From: Ciceribacter sp. T2.26MG-112.2
GTDB taxonomy: Bacteria > Pseudomonadota > Alphaproteobacteria > Rhizobiales > Rhizobiaceae
Direction of reading: 5' to 3'
Length of the DNA stretch: 58,834 bases
Assembly (NCBI RefSeq): GCF_900492205.1
Contig: NZ_UEYQ01000021.1
Coordinates: 1 to 58,834, forward strand
A program made the translations under genes and the position numbers. How positions within the stretch are numbered: the stretch's first letter is position 1; the number at the start of each line of letters is the position of its first letter. The notes below the pieces were generated by a model. The model made no database searches and was not told the origin of the DNA. It saw only the letters and a list, made by a program, of their open reading frames with translations. Below, one piece after another: positions 58,165-58,834 of this stretch.

Positions 58165-58834
58165 CTACGCGTTGTGACCTGTGGCTGCTCCCTTGACACG
58201 CCCGGACATCACTCCGAACCCGTCGATGATCGCTTCCTGGTTCTCCATCCGGGTGATCTCGAGCTGCACTTCATGCAGCGCACCGATCAGTTGGCCGATT
58301 CGCTCGGCATCCTCTACCTCGGTGGCCTCAGCCACTTCGCGTTCCAGTTCGATGCGCTGGCGTCTCAGCGCCTTGGTGCGCTTGTGGAGCGAAAGTGCCT
58401 GGCGATAGCCCTCGCCCGCATCCTCGGCGGCCGCGATCTCGGTCGCGGTCCACAGGCGCGCATTGCGGATCTGCTGGTCGAGGCTCTTGATCAAGGCGCC
58501 ATGACCCTGCTCTTCCAGGCGGGCAAGCAAAACCTCCCGGGTGAGTTGGGCTCCGGTGCCGGCGGCAATCGTCAGAAGCGAGGACCACAGCTTCTGCAGC
58601 GCGCGGTTCTCGTAGTCGATCGAGGCGATTTCGTCGTAATCGTCCTGGAGCAATTGCGGATGGTTGACGATGGTCAGCGCCAGCACGCTTTCGCGAAGCG
58701 CCGGCTGGTCCTGATGCCCCTTGACGAGCCCGGATCGCGCCAGACGGTCGGAGACCGCACCGCCGCCCCCAGCTGAGGGCCCTGGCGCCCGACCGCCGAA
58801 CCGCCCCTGCCCGGCCGCCCCGCCACGGCCGCCG
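58165..58834 (-). CDS. dnaG: DNA primase DnaG, C-terminal part (5' truncated by the window)
   Basis: The frame is open from the window end at 58834 to a stop at 58165, so the gene lacks its 5' part only because the window ends. The last 220 or so residues are the helical C-terminal helicase-binding domain of DnaG (LRESVLALTIVNHPQLLQDDYDEIASIDYENRALQKLW), joined to a Gly/Pro-rich linker. DnaG makes RNA primers for the replisome, and the C-domain docks on DnaB. Neighbours rpoD and dnaG are typical of rhizobia, which supports the assignment. Catalytic TOPRIM residues lie outside the window. Confidence 0.88.
   Translation of the reverse strand, partial: GGRGGAAGQGRFGGRAPGPSAGGGGAVSDRLARSGLVKGHQDQPALRESVLALTIVNHPQLLQDDYDEIASIDYENRALQKLWSSLLTIAAGTGAQLTREVLLARLEEQGHGALIKSLDQQIRNARLWTATEIAAAEDAGEGYRQALSLHKRTKALRRQRIELEREVAEATEVEDAERIGQLIGALHEVQLEITRMENQEAIIDGFGVMSGRVKGAATGHNA

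Noticed and set aside
56667..58199. A 510-codon minus-strand frame overlapping the cyclase gene in another frame
   Set aside because: No domain; the cyclase frame has catalytic motifs and a clear start.

Overview
The window looks like a chromosomal segment of an alphaproteobacterium, most likely from the Rhizobiaceae or a close relative in the Hyphomicrobiales. The reasons are the high GC content, the primary sigma factor gene rpoD close to dnaG, an ArgP/ArgO pair, a HWE histidine kinase, a TRAP/RpiR catabolic island, a PrtD-type secretion pair, and many transport genes in tightly overlapping operons. Products were assigned by reading translated sequences and motifs; no database search was run.

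Layout: 1-126 is the right end of an IS3-family element abutting ettA. 157-3719 (minus) holds ettA and a large GT-C-like membrane protein. 3827-8755 (plus) holds an alpha/beta hydrolase, a DMT exporter, and a translationally coupled CaiB/BaiF CoA-transferase plus ThDP-enzyme pair, ending in a clear terminator. 8829-10980 (minus) carries RidA, a DUF442 phosphatase-like protein, a DUF4432 aldose epimerase-like protein and a MarR regulator. 11151-13311 has an L,D-transpeptidase converging on an orphan ParA ATPase.

13546-22357 (minus) is one long catabolic operon read as: N-formylglutamate amidohydrolase-like protein, TRAP transporter (dctQ, dctM, dctP), glutamine-synthetase-like ligase, an embedded XRE/PIN toxin-antitoxin pair, aldehyde dehydrogenase, Fe-dependent alcohol dehydrogenase, terminator. 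A divergent RpiR regulator (22541-23413) has a promoter and a candidate operator. The enzyme set fits a gamma-glutamylated amino-alcohol pathway (ligase, alcohol to aldehyde, aldehyde to acid, amide hydrolysis), which is inference. 23575-28843 is a polyamine/iron-type ABC importer with two different binding proteins.

29075-34293 has cobalamin-dependent methionine synthase with a SahR-like palindrome upstream, then an AGE-family sugar isomerase. 34355-38637 is a three-gene MacAB/DevBCA-like exporter. 38751-44327 has a HWE histidine kinase, a small periplasmic protein, a left-handed beta-helix acyltransferase and a type I secretion adaptor/ATPase pair. A CAU-anticodon tRNA (probably tRNA-Ile2) follows. 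44646-51558 is mostly small single genes: SIMPL, YjbQ, UPF0303, NTF2-like, ArgP/ArgO, an M20 amidohydrolase and a TonB-like DUF930 protein.

51798-54211 is a lower-GC defence island: C5-cytosine methyltransferase, Vsr nuclease and a convergent, overlapping, unrecognised gene that is a candidate PD-(D/E)XK restriction endonuclease. It is wedged beside the rpoD terminator. 54315-58834 holds rpoD, a membrane-bound class III adenylate cyclase and the 3' end of dnaG, which runs off the window.
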